Origin: Leptidea sinapis
Taxonomy: Eukaryota > Arthropoda > Insecta > Lepidoptera > Pieridae
DNA: 64,000 bases
Assembly (NCBI RefSeq): GCF_905404315.1
Contig: NC_066283.1
Coordinates: forward strand, 1,488,001 to 1,552,000
Direction of reading: 5' to 3'
The position numbers and the translations under genes were made by a program. Below the pieces are notes generated by a model. The model had not been told where the DNA came from. It was given only the letters and a program-made list of their open reading frames with translations, and did no database searches. Shown here one piece after another: positions 24,886-34,637 of this stretch. Position 1 is the stretch's first letter; each line of letters begins with the position of its first letter.

Positions 24886-25060
24886 CAGTGCACTCCAGCC
24901 AAAGCACCTTTGATCTCAATAAAGATCAATTATCGCTAAGATAATACCAATTAGAAACGCTCAACAAATTTTGTTATATAATCATTATTGTTCATTAATT
25001 TATTGATATCTATTTGTCGCTATATATTTGACCACACATAGCATGCAATATTAGTACCTT
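24886..25060. repeat. Dispersed repeat, copy A
   Basis: GCACTCCAGCCAAAGCACCT through ATTTGTCGCTATATATTTGA parallels 25565-25715 (GCACTCAAGCCAAAATGCTT through ATTTGTCGCTATTTATGGGA). It diverges throughout, which suggests an old duplication or two transposon copies. Confidence 0.5.
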
Positions 25061-25374
25061 CAGAAACTAATAGACTGCGGTATTGGTTATTAAACTCAAT
25101 TACAATTAAAATTGTTTGTATTTTGCGCAAAAGCCACAGAAGAACGCGATAAGGGTTAGTCGGTTCATGATGACGGAAATGATAAGGTAACATTCTAAAA
25201 TACAGTCGCATACAGTGCTATCTCCTATTTTTGAAGTCGGTTGAAAACACGCACAATATGCAAATTATATCTTTTACATATTTTCTATGGATAGTTAAGT
25301 TAAGAAACCTACCTGAAATCCTGATGTGTATGAATAGAATGAACATAAACATTCAATTTAGAAAAACTTTCAAT

Positions 25375-25720
25375 TTAGATGCACATGTGCAGTTCCGTGG
25401 CTAGTGCGACTCCAAGGCTTGCCAAATGGCATAGTTGAAGGTCACTAGAGGGATTTTCGTTCGTAGAAATCCAACAATCTGTATAGAATAGAATTATATA
25501 CTTGCACGTGGTAGCTACTCGATCCTGCATAAATTCCCTATTATATAAAAGGGGCTTTATGATAACCGCGCACTCAAGCCAAAATGCTTTTAATGTCAAT
25601 TAAAACAATCAATATCCAAGATAATATTAATTATGTGCAAGAAATTGTTATTATCATCATTGTTTATTAATTCATTTGTCGCTATTTATGGGACCACACA
25701 TAAAATGTAATAAATTATAA
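25375..25720. repeat. Dispersed repeat, longest copy
   Basis: Its first part matches 22741-22880 and its last part matches 24886-25060, so the three stretches look like pieces of one element. There is no coding sequence and the ends are not defined. Confidence 0.5.
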
Positions 25721-25784
25721 AATACATATTGATTATTTGAATACCGGAGAAATCACATGAGCGTTTCTGTCCGTTCAGGTTATC

Positions 25785-26110
25785 GTATGCTCTTTTTTAT
25801 GGAGGCACCTATACCCATGTCGTATCGTCACAGATCCAGGTGGTGTGGAGGATACCCTAGTTGATGGCGTGTGAAGTGATGGCAGGGGTCTAGTCCAACA
25901 GCTCTTCGGAACACTCCACGTGATAGCTGCGGTTAAATGGATCGAGCTGATACTGGGGTGCACCAGAACAGAGATGACAGCTATACTCCATGTGGCCGGG
26001 ACCTGCGCTATGTAAAGCGCTAGTTGAAGTATTACGTGCTCTATTTATGACGCCCAGCTTCTTCGATGCGAATTTGGCTTTGCCCTCCAGATGACCGCGG
26101 AATAGGCAAT
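25785..26110 (-). pseudogene. LINE C-terminal fragment (minus strand)
   Basis: CACCTATACCCATGTCGTAT, CAACAGCTCTTCGGAACACT, GATACTGGGGTGCACCAGAA and TATGACGCCCAGCTTCTTCG align in order with the LINE at 62975-63710 and the RT fragment at 4560. This is the post-RT region and 3' part, with deletions. Confidence 0.68.
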
Positions 26111-26505
26111 CGTTCGAGATTTCGAGATAATATTCCGATACGGCTGTTAGGCGAGGCTTTAAGGGATATTGTGAAAAAAATGTTGAATCATTTTTGAAAA
26201 TATATAAGATTTTAAATCTTATGACTGGCTATAACAATTGTGGTGATGAGGTGACAACCTGTGGCATCGGCTAACACGTAGATTATAAAATGTAAATAAA
26301 ACTTCACTTGTGTACTAGATATTTGTATTTCGTTACCAAATCAACTATAATTAAAATATTATTTATATACCAGTCAACGTCTGATATGAGAGATCAAATA
26401 TTTAATTATTGCTTTTATAAACATAGGTACGTACTACATTATACGATACTTTAAAAACAAATATACCATAGTTCAATCTATACTTAACTACACTATTTCT
26501 CTAAA

Positions 26506-26944
26506 ATTAAGGATTGGTCTCCGCTGCGCTCCAACTAGATACCGCAGGCGTAGTCGCAAAGTGCGGCAACTAATACTACACCCAAGTGGGTATACTCGAG
26601 CCAGTCTCGAACAATGTGTGACGTTGACGTGCCACACGTTCTGTTTAATTTTGCTTATAATTGAAACTAAAATGTCGGGTTTCGTGGTAAATCTTTGTAA
26701 AAATAATACTACAAGAAATTGGAAAGACACTGGGATCACATATTATCACCAGTAAGTATTTTGTATTTTATTAATATCAATGTAAGATAGCACGAAGCGT
26801 ATGTTAGAAAATTTTAAAGATGCCATTGATTGTCAAGATGCCACGCAGCACACAAGCATCTAATAGTTGCCGTAATAAAAAAGCTATCATTCTTATTAGG
26901 TAGTGCGGTATCTAATTGGAACGCAGCGGAGACCAGTACTTAAT
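26506..26944. mobile_element. Miniature THAP-bearing DNA transposon (P-like)
   Basis: The terminal inverted repeats, about 40 bp, start ATTAAGGATTGGTCTCCGCT on the left and ATTAAGTACTGGTCTCCGCT on the right when read inward. They continue through CCAACTAGATACCGC and CCAATTAGATACCGC. The 439-bp interval holds a short promoter-like stretch and one exon starting MSGFVVNLCKNNTTRNWKDT (26672). THAP domains start P-element-type transposases, which suggests an internally deleted P-like element. No clean 8-bp target duplication is visible, so the superfamily is inferred from the THAP start and inverted repeats only. Confidence 0.68.
26672..26751 (+). pseudogene. THAP-domain first exon, first zinc cysteine changed to F
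   Basis: The ATG at 26672 begins MSGFVVNLCKNN...WKDTGITYYH. A splice donor CCA|GTAAGTATT follows at 26752, and without splicing the frame stops at 26755. THAP proteins begin with a C2CH zinc-binding module, with an early C-x(2-4)-C. Here the second cysteine of that pair is present (C9) but the first position is F4. No downstream exon lies within the inverted repeats. Confidence 0.62.
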
Positions 26945-27083
26945 CTAAGCTATTTGTGTTTCATATTTTCTAATTAACGTCTTTTAAAACAACAATATCG
27001 TTTATCTTACACCAGTAAGTGGTAGGCTTGTTCACGCAGGATGCCGTGACGCAGTAACTAAGTAACAATTGAAATTTAGTTTA

Positions 27084-27280
27084 GTATGAAACGTGCAGTG
27101 AGATTTGACATATAAGTTTGAAATAGTAATTACAATTTACAATATGGCGACGAAGTATAACTGGTGGATTTCGGCTATCTCCGTTTTTTACAAGATTATA
27201 GCCGTCATCTGTCAATCACTGCACGTTTCATACAATCGCTTTTTCCTTAGAGAGTTTCGCTAAGCTGTAATGTGCAAGCT
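27084..27280 (-). mobile_element. Short MITE with GTATGAAACGTGCAGTGA ends
   Basis: GTATGAAACGTGCAGTGA at 27084 and its inverse TCACTGCACGTTTCATAC ending at 27233 frame a 150-bp unit. The unit contains GATTTCGGCTATCTCCGTTT. Similarity to 23400-23525 continues on to about 27280, so the true element may be larger. Confidence 0.6.
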
Positions 27281-27317
27281 ATTATAGATATTATATCCAT
27301 TTTTAGGGCAACGCAGC

Positions 27318-27480
27318 TAGTAGTAAAATAACTGGGTAAATGAGACTTAACATCTTATGTCTCAAAATTAAGAGCGCGATTTGGGGTTACGACAAGAATA
27401 ACTGGGCGGCCCTGCATTGTTATGGTTGGGGCGTATCTCCCACCACCAGGTGACCGTGTTGGTCGTCTCGTAACTTGTTC
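27318..27480 (+). repeat. Diverged copy of the hairpin retroposon family
   Basis: AATAACTGGGTAAATGAGAC and TTAACATCTTATGTCTCAAA match the family at 60939-61246, with decay toward the 3' end. Confidence 0.55.
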
Positions 27481-27899
27481 TATACATCAACAGCTGCAAG
27501 AAATAAGTACATAAATACCTCGAAAATCAAAACACGCTTTATAAGACACTTCTTGACAAAGATTAGGTTTTGTGAATGATACTCTTTGTACCCAGATAAA
27601 CCTTTCTTGGTACTCATCTGATAAAAAAATTTATGTTTGTTCTGTATTGGCCAATAAACTAAAAAAATATATCAAACCTGACATCTATTTTATTTATGTA
27701 ACTTCACTACAAAAATACTTTCGAATCAACAAATCTCTACTTCTAAACTTAGGGTCTGCAAAGCCGTTATTAATCTTTTTCTTTCAAATTGAAACTTTTT
27801 CGAACGAAATATAAAGAAAAGATCAGGATAGGAAGCGATCCCCAGCCATTTATTTAACGGATAGAAAGTGTTTTATATCAAAGTTAATCTGCAATTTTT

Positions 27900-28190
27900 A
27901 CATGCTTTTTATTAGCTTCAACTGTATGTATGTTTGTTTGTAACGAACGATTTTGACCCACTTTAAACTGAAAACCCAGATTTCGTTCAAATTTCGTAGA
28001 TTTATCGAAGACTGAATGACAATACATTAATTTGATAAAAATTATTCTATTTTTCAATTTGCAATAAAAGATTTTTGTTAATTTACATAATTTTTTTCAT
28101 CTATCATCAATAAGGCAAGAATTGATGTTAATTTTAAATTTCAACCATTATCTTTTAAACTAAAGCGTGTCTTTTAGTTTTTTCAAAACT
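27900..28190 (+). repeat. Dispersed repeat family 'GTTTGTTTGTAAC'
   Basis: GCTTTTTATTAGCTTCAACT, ATGTTTGTTTGTAACGAACG, AGATTTCGTTCAAATTTCGT and GGCAAGAATTGATGTTAATT recur at 56675-57240 and, inverted, at 54585-54870. Superfamily unknown. Confidence 0.65.
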
Positions 28191-28199
28191 ATGTTTATC

Positions 28200-29260
28200 T
28201 GTTTACTTCGTGAAAAATTGTAGTTATATTATAAAATATATCAAATGAAACCAAAAACAAAACGCAGATTCAATATGGCCATATTCATGGTGTTAGTGTC
28301 CATTAAGTTTTATTTATTGAACTTACTCAGTGAGCTAATAACAAGTATCAACCTGTTTTTATACAATTAACTTGTTATATATTTTTTATCATACGACATT
28401 TCATACACAATACTTTTAATTTTTCATAGGGGTTGGTGTATGCCGCTTTCTATTCAGATCTTTTACTATTCATTAAATAATATATAAATTTAAACATAAA
28501 TGTATATACACAAAAAAGAATAACAATATATTGAAACGGTGCTGTCTGACACATATTTACTAGTCGTGTAAATTAAATATTAATATTTAATAAAATTGTT
28601 ATAAAACGAAGCGTTTATTATTGATAGTTCTCAGTTCTTAAGCACATTATTTCGAACGGATGGGAGTTTTAGACTATAAGTGATTTAAAATCCTATTTTG
28701 AATAAAAATATTAAAATTTGAATTTACTGTGGCGTTCACAAGTGCCTTATTGACGCTAGTCATAAAATAAAACCAATTTTCTCTCCTTACTTAGATCAAT
28801 GAAATATATAAAAGCACCAAAGACAAATTTTAGTCGAAATGTCGCCAACAACCTAAATAGCCAATAAAACTAAAGAAGTACAAAAAAAAATAGTCAATAA
28901 ATAAAAAATATCATTCGGCAACCCAAAAAGACCCCAACTCTAATGTAATATACCACTATTAATACCACCTACACAACCGGAACGGTAAGTGCTGGCAAAA
29001 AACTACAGCTACTCTAAAAATATTTACTATATTAGTATTAAAAACTATTTAAATAACTATTTTCAGGGCATTGATAGGTGTCTGCGCGCTCCGACAAGTG
29101 CCGCGCTACTTACTAACAATAATGATTGATCCGTACAACTTAATAATATTAATTCGTATATTTAATATGCGTCTCCTATATCTGGTAGTATTTTATATAG
29201 TCCTACGTGGATTATGACTTAAAAAGACTTGTCCGTAATTGAGCCTTTAATAAAACAAAC
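28200..29260. other. Unassigned AT-rich DNA with a small LINE tail
   Basis: A LINE 3' tail fragment lies at about 28660-28725 (AAAATCCTATTTTGAATAAA). Nothing else is supportable. Confidence 0.4.
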
Positions 29261-29267
29261 GTTTTTG

Positions 29268-29455
29268 AACTGAAACTTCTTTAGAATCGTTGTGATTTCA
29301 AAACGGATGCAACGGAAAAACGACAGGTAAGAGACACAAATACAAAATGATGAAGCCGGCAAAGAATGAGACAGAAATATGCATACTATTGAAGTGAAAA
29401 CTTCTTTATCATCGTTGTGATTTGAAAGTCGATGAAACGAAAAAGCGACAGTAAA
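29268..29455. repeat. Two direct repeats about 124 bp apart
   Basis: GAAACTTCTTTAGAATCGTT through CGGAAAAACGACAG, and GAAAACTTCTTTATCATCGT through CGAAAAAGCGACAG, are about 80-85% alike by eye. The open frame at 29219-29467 on the minus strand follows the repeat and is not called a gene. Confidence 0.55.
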
Positions 29456-29469
29456 AAGAGCAGTCACAT

Positions 29470-31590
29470 CAATTCATAATATTTAACATGGGAGATAATG
29501 AGATGGGAAGCATAATAAAATGTTTTGGTACCAGGCGATCGTAGTTAAAGATGAGATTGTCTTAAGTATGGCGCGAGTATACCTTAATATATTCTGACTT
29601 CAAGCGCACGACGTATTACTTACATAGACACCAGGAGAACATATTATTATATAATATATTAGTGGTGGTAGGAATGTCTTTCATAGCGGTTGAAATCATG
29701 TGTCATCCTAGCAACACGTACCAGGAATTCATATGCAGTTTAGAGGTTCATGCTCCATGCAGGTTTCACTTCTGACATGTGTACTTTGTACGCACGCAAT
29801 GTTTTTTTAAATAAACGTAAACAAATGTTTTGGCGTTGACAGTTGAAGGCAGATAACATAAATGCCATGTTGACATAAGGCTAGTAATAAAGACTATATA
29901 TTTTTGCTTTGTAATGTTGCTATATTAAATACAGTGGCAGAAGCTTTGATATTTAATTTAACAAAAAAACGCAAGTGTTAAAAATTATTGAAGTAGCTAT
30001 TTTAGATTGCCTAATTTAATGTTTCATAGGGCATCGTAGTTTGGATTTGTTTAGTGACCGCAAAATTAAAAAAAAAACACACTCTATGGACTAGTTTGTC
30101 TATGGAAAAACGGGACAAGTCCTTTAATAAACCACTGCCCACGATGCAGATTAATTACAACAAGAGTGGCTCGAGTACGCCGATTTTGGCGTCGTATTTG
30201 TTGCCGTATGTAACATGTACGCCGGCAGTGCGCGCGAACACCTATCAAACAATAATCTAAGCAATTTTATTATTAGATAGAATTTACACACAAACAAGTG
30301 AATAAAGAAAACTTTCCATCAACCTCCCTCGATGTACATAAACTAAAAAATCGCTTAAGGCATCATCTCGTGAAGATATACATAGCTAATTACAATATCT
30401 CTTTGTAACGACTTAAAAAGATTCAGGTCTATGTATCTACATAAAGTTGAAGAACATACATCTGTATTCGTTCTAGAATCTTGGCCTTTGATATTTTTAC
30501 CTCTATTATTTTTATTTTCCATTTATATAAACGAAAAATTTTGTTTGAAGTCTAATTAGTGCCTCGGGTGAACTTTTTGGAAGTAATTTCTCATACAAAT
30601 ATTTTTCGGTTACAGTTACACCGGTTATAGAGAGTATAACAGTAGAGCAACATTAAAATCAGAGTTTTTTTCTATTTACCGTGTATTTATTATTGAAAGT
30701 CTGCTAAGACAATTCTAATCGTATGCAATTAATAGTAGATCAACTAAAAATTTCGTTATTAAATGACGTTTCGTAGTTCCTGAAAAACGTTCCAAGCCAC
30801 AAACTTCATCAACATTTTAAGGAATTCGTGTTTAAAGTTTAATAATTATTAGTATATTCCATAAGCCATCATGTCATTTTAAAAGTGACAGTAGGTCTGC
30901 CATTTTTTGTCAGTCCGTTAATATGAATCACGTGACCAGTTTTGTTTTCCTCAATTTCGTCATTATTGTGGTTTGGAACGCTTTTCTGGAATACGTCCAA
31001 TAAAAAAACTGACTGATTTTCTTTTTATCTCGTAATGCTTTACATTTATCTATCTAAATTGTTTTGTATTAAATCCATAAGATGTTTAACAATAACATTG
31101 ATCGAATTTTTAATATATTTATTAGGTTGTTTCGTTTATACAATATTTTACAGCAAGCTAGGAAATATCTTACGTTATATTTCCCCACAATATATGTCTA
31201 CAGGCAAGTTATGTTTCCCGATCGTACCATAAATTCAAACAACATTGAAAAAATACAATATTTGAACTTCTTACTTACACTACATTAAAATTATTAATTT
31301 TTAACAATTGTTACGAAAATATATTAAATTACAACTAAGTCTTCTATCGTTAAACTGCCGAGAATCTAGATATCTATACTTTAATTTAATATTAATGATT
31401 TTACAATTTAATTTGTGTTTACGTATCGTTTACGTCGCAAAATGATTCTTTGGCACAGTTTTTGTGATACATTTACAACGATATTAATTTAGAGTGCTGA
31501 TTATACATTAAGGATCTAACCATCTATTGATGATTACATTTATATCATCGCCTGGCACCACTGTGCAAGTCTTATAGCGTATAAAAATAG
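29470..31590. other. Unassigned AT-rich DNA
   Basis: Small open frames (30054-30260, 31035-31288) lack motifs and overlap other frames. No repeat recognised. Confidence 0.45.
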
Positions 31591-31594
31591 TATA

Positions 31595-31683
31595 ATACGC
31601 ACCTAGGGAGAAAAGTAGGTCATTCTCACCCGCGGAATAAAGACGCGAGTGGTTATGTCCTACTTATCTCACGTGGTGCGTAT
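31595..31683. repeat. 89-nt imperfect hairpin
   Basis: ATACGCACC...AAAGTAGG on the left pairs with CCTACTTA...GGTGCGTAT on the right. An inner partial pairing, CTCACCCGCG with CGCGAGTGG, surrounds a loop with GAATAAAG. It could be a tiny foldback element or a structured RNA; nothing in the window distinguishes these. Confidence 0.5.
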
Positions 31684-31689
31684 ACGATT

Positions 31690-33110
31690 TTTTTTCTCAC
31701 CTGGATGAATTAGCTCGCTTAGTCGTCTTGCTGGGAGAGAATTGGCCACTTTTCTCTGTCGTACCAGGGACCTAAAGCGAGTTTTTCATCGAGGTGGGGA
31801 AAAAAAAATATTATTTTGTAACAAGTCAAAAAGTAACACATGAAGCGGTTTGCTATAAACCACCTCTTTAGCTTTGCCTCGTAAAAGCCACCTAAATAAC
31901 TATTAATTTATTTCAAAATCATACAAAAATGATTGTATGCCAATGCATGTAATCAGGCCTAGCATTCGTGTTACAACAGCACACATTACTTGGCAGTTGC
32001 AAAAACAACTATTATTTAATCGAATTATTTACCCTCGATATATAATGTATTCTTTGTAGGTCCAACATCAAATAAATGTATGAAGAATTATACAGCGCCT
32101 CTAACGGTCTATAAACGAAACTAGGTAGTAACAAACACACTATTATTTCCTCTCAGCTAAAAGGTTTTTAAATCAAAGGTTTTTTCGATAAATAGTTAAA
32201 TGCAACACATTTTTTTTAATTTGTCGTAAATTGTAATACGTACAGAACGTGGCGTTGTGATGATCCGACGTAATGTAATAGAGAGAATTAATTCAAGAAA
32301 CGTAAAATTTTCTAGCATGCATTTATGATTGATTTTGTATTCATTGAACAGTGAGGTAAGGGCCTGGGCGTTGCATATAACTCTTCATACAATATCTGAT
32401 AGATATTTTACGAACAATAACTCGTAATAACTGCGAATTGCTCTGTTTCGAGTAGAAAATAATTCAGAACCGAAGTACCGCTTGCAATAATATTCCTACA
32501 CTCCATATATATACTCAATAGTTTAAATATGTGGCGTGCCATCTTGTTACGTTACATTAAGTCTATGTTTTATTGTGGCTCAAATTAATAATTACAGTAT
32601 AAGTATAAGTTAGTTAAAACTACTTAATTAAGTTAAATTACGTCACAGACTAATCAACCAATAACCAACAATAATCAACGACATATTGGCTATACATCTC
32701 GTAAAACAAATATGGCGTCATAATAATACTTTCATATATTTTTTGGGTTACGTCTGTTTTTCTTTAATAAATATTGTTCCTCTATATTCTATAAATTGTA
32801 ATTCACGGATATTTTAATGTTGCAATTAAATTATTTATATTAAGTAAACAAATATTAGGAATAAACATCACTTGATATGGTAACACTTGGTAAAAAAATT
32901 CAGGGCGAACGGGTGAAGCGCGACACGACTGGTTTTGTTACAAACACGCCCTAAAACATATTTTCTTATAAAAAGTAACCAGTTTAATTATACAGTGATG
33001 AAATATCGTCATCGCTTCGCATTACAAATAAATAAATTTTTAAACTAGTTGGTAAATCCTATACTGTCCCCTGCAGCGAGTTAATATTAGCTCCTCCACT
33101 CCAGTAGCCA
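31690..33110. other. Unassigned AT-rich DNA
   Basis: No gene, no recognised repeat. Confidence 0.4.
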
Positions 33111-33115
33111 AGCGG

Positions 33116-33608
33116 CCTAGGCTCGTACCAATTATTACTCTGGACGGAGCTATAACTTGCTTTGAGTTGTTGCCGCTCTTATACTATGCGTATCTTTAAT
33201 CTTTGCACGAGTAATAAAAATAACTCATGCAAGTTGGCAACGTCGCACTGTCCTGTGTAATTTGGGTCAGCTTGGGTGACGCCGAGTCGGTCTAGTCGGT
33301 CACAACATTGCGATTTGGTGCGTAAATTAAGTGAAATATGCATACATTTCTAGAATGTGAAAATATGTCATTATTTTGTTCATTCAAAACATATTATATT
33401 TTCATACGTAAGTAAATAACAGCTAATATTCATTATACTTAGTATTTTGTATTAGATATTCGATAAAAATGAAAGATTTACATGTTCTCAGTATGAAAGT
33501 AAGACTACAACTACTACTAGTAGAAATGGCATACGCACATAGTAAACAATTGGCACGCATTTGAATCTATCACTCCGTCCAGTGTAATAATTGGTCCGAG
33601 GACCTAGG
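33116..33608. mobile_element. MITE-like element with about 40-bp inverted ends
   Basis: The left end CCTAGGCTCGTACCAATTAT continuing CTGGACGGAGC, and the right end read inward CCTAGGTCCTCGGACCAATT continuing CTGGACGGAGTG, are inverted with several mismatches. The interior, about 410 bp, has no coding sequence. Family unknown. Confidence 0.55.
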
Positions 33609-33614
33609 AAAGAA

Positions 33615-34260
33615 AGCATTACTTCATTGACCACTAAATTATACTTTAAGAGTGTGATTGTTAAGTAATTAATTACATACAATTTGGCAATTAAGACAGT
33701 CTTCTACAATATACACAAATCATAATTTATTTGCACTGTCCCATATGTATGGATATAGATAGTTAAACCACTGAATCATTTATTCAATACTCTGAGAGCG
33801 TGGCGATATGTTTAATTTTGTACGAAGGGATACTTATCTCAAATTTATTGAAAGATTTCGATTCAAAAATCAATGTTTCCTTTTAACATCATACAGGGTT
33901 TTTGTCTGACTAATTGAAGATGTTTCATACCTAAATATTCCAGGAGATAATATTATGAAAATAACTTAATATTTTAAATACAATGTTATTTTATATATTG
34001 AAGTTATTGTTTTAACTTTAGTATTTTAATGTGATAGCAATATACATAGTTCATAATTATCTATCTTGGCCGTTTTGCATGTTCAATTATGAAAACTCCT
34101 GCACATCTCCGAAGGCATTACGACGGCCCTATTTCTAGGTCTTACGGAATAGGGACCAGCCCAGTGTGGAATAACACACCACACATTGCATCGCTCCGCG
34201 GGACATGAGGGTTTGAACATACTATTATTTATAATCTATTGTTTTTATATACATTTTATG
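33615..34260. other. Downstream flank of the RING-CH gene
   Basis: AT-rich and unassigned. It may contain part of the gene's 3' untranslated region near its upper end. Confidence 0.35.
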
Positions 34261-34269
34261 TATATTTGC

Positions 34270-34275
34270 TTTATT
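34270..34275 (-). terminator. Candidate polyadenylation signal of the RING-CH gene
   Basis: AATAAA on the minus strand, about 195 nt past the stop codon. It is the first good hexamer I see downstream. The position is plausible, but transcript evidence would be needed to confirm it. Confidence 0.4.
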
Positions 34276-34468
34276 CATGTCTGAATTTAGCTTTTAAATG
34301 ATTTAATTGATATTCTGTAACAACTGCGCGTCTATTTGTGATTTCCATTCGAACGTGTATATTTTGATATAAGCACAACGTGTGCACGATAACATGATAC
34401 CTGCATCGTATACGAATGCAACGCGTTCATGTCTCAAGGTACCGTGCGCACGTTAAGCTGCATATGTC

Positions 34469-34637
34469 CTATTTGACGTCCTTCAGTTCGAGTACATTCT
34501 TGGAGGCTATGTCGACGGTGACAGTTTTGCTGATGGTCGATAGTTGTTCGTTCGTCTGATCCAATTGTTCTGTTACGATCCGTATGGAGGCGACGCGCGC
34601 ACGACGGTAAGCGATCAACGTGTTGATGCCGAGGTAT
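34469..34637 (-). CDS. RING-CH gene terminal exon (residues 481-535 and stop)
   Basis: This 169-nt exon has acceptor TTTATTTCTCAG; its first base completes arginine 480 and it ends in TAG at 34469-34471. It finishes the last membrane segment (YLGINTLIAY) and then gives a basic stretch (RRARVASIRI). A Q/N/S/T-rich tail follows (TEQLDQTNEQLSTISK), which looks like a short amphipathic or coiled helix, and the protein ends ELKDVK. Confidence 0.87.

Noticed and set aside
30054..30260. 68-codon frame on the plus strand
   Set aside because: Composition and lack of motif fit chance; no repeats or splice sites support it.
31035..31288. Two overlapping frames with hydrophobic text
   Set aside because: AT-rich sequence translated in two frames gives L/I/Y/F-rich text by chance.
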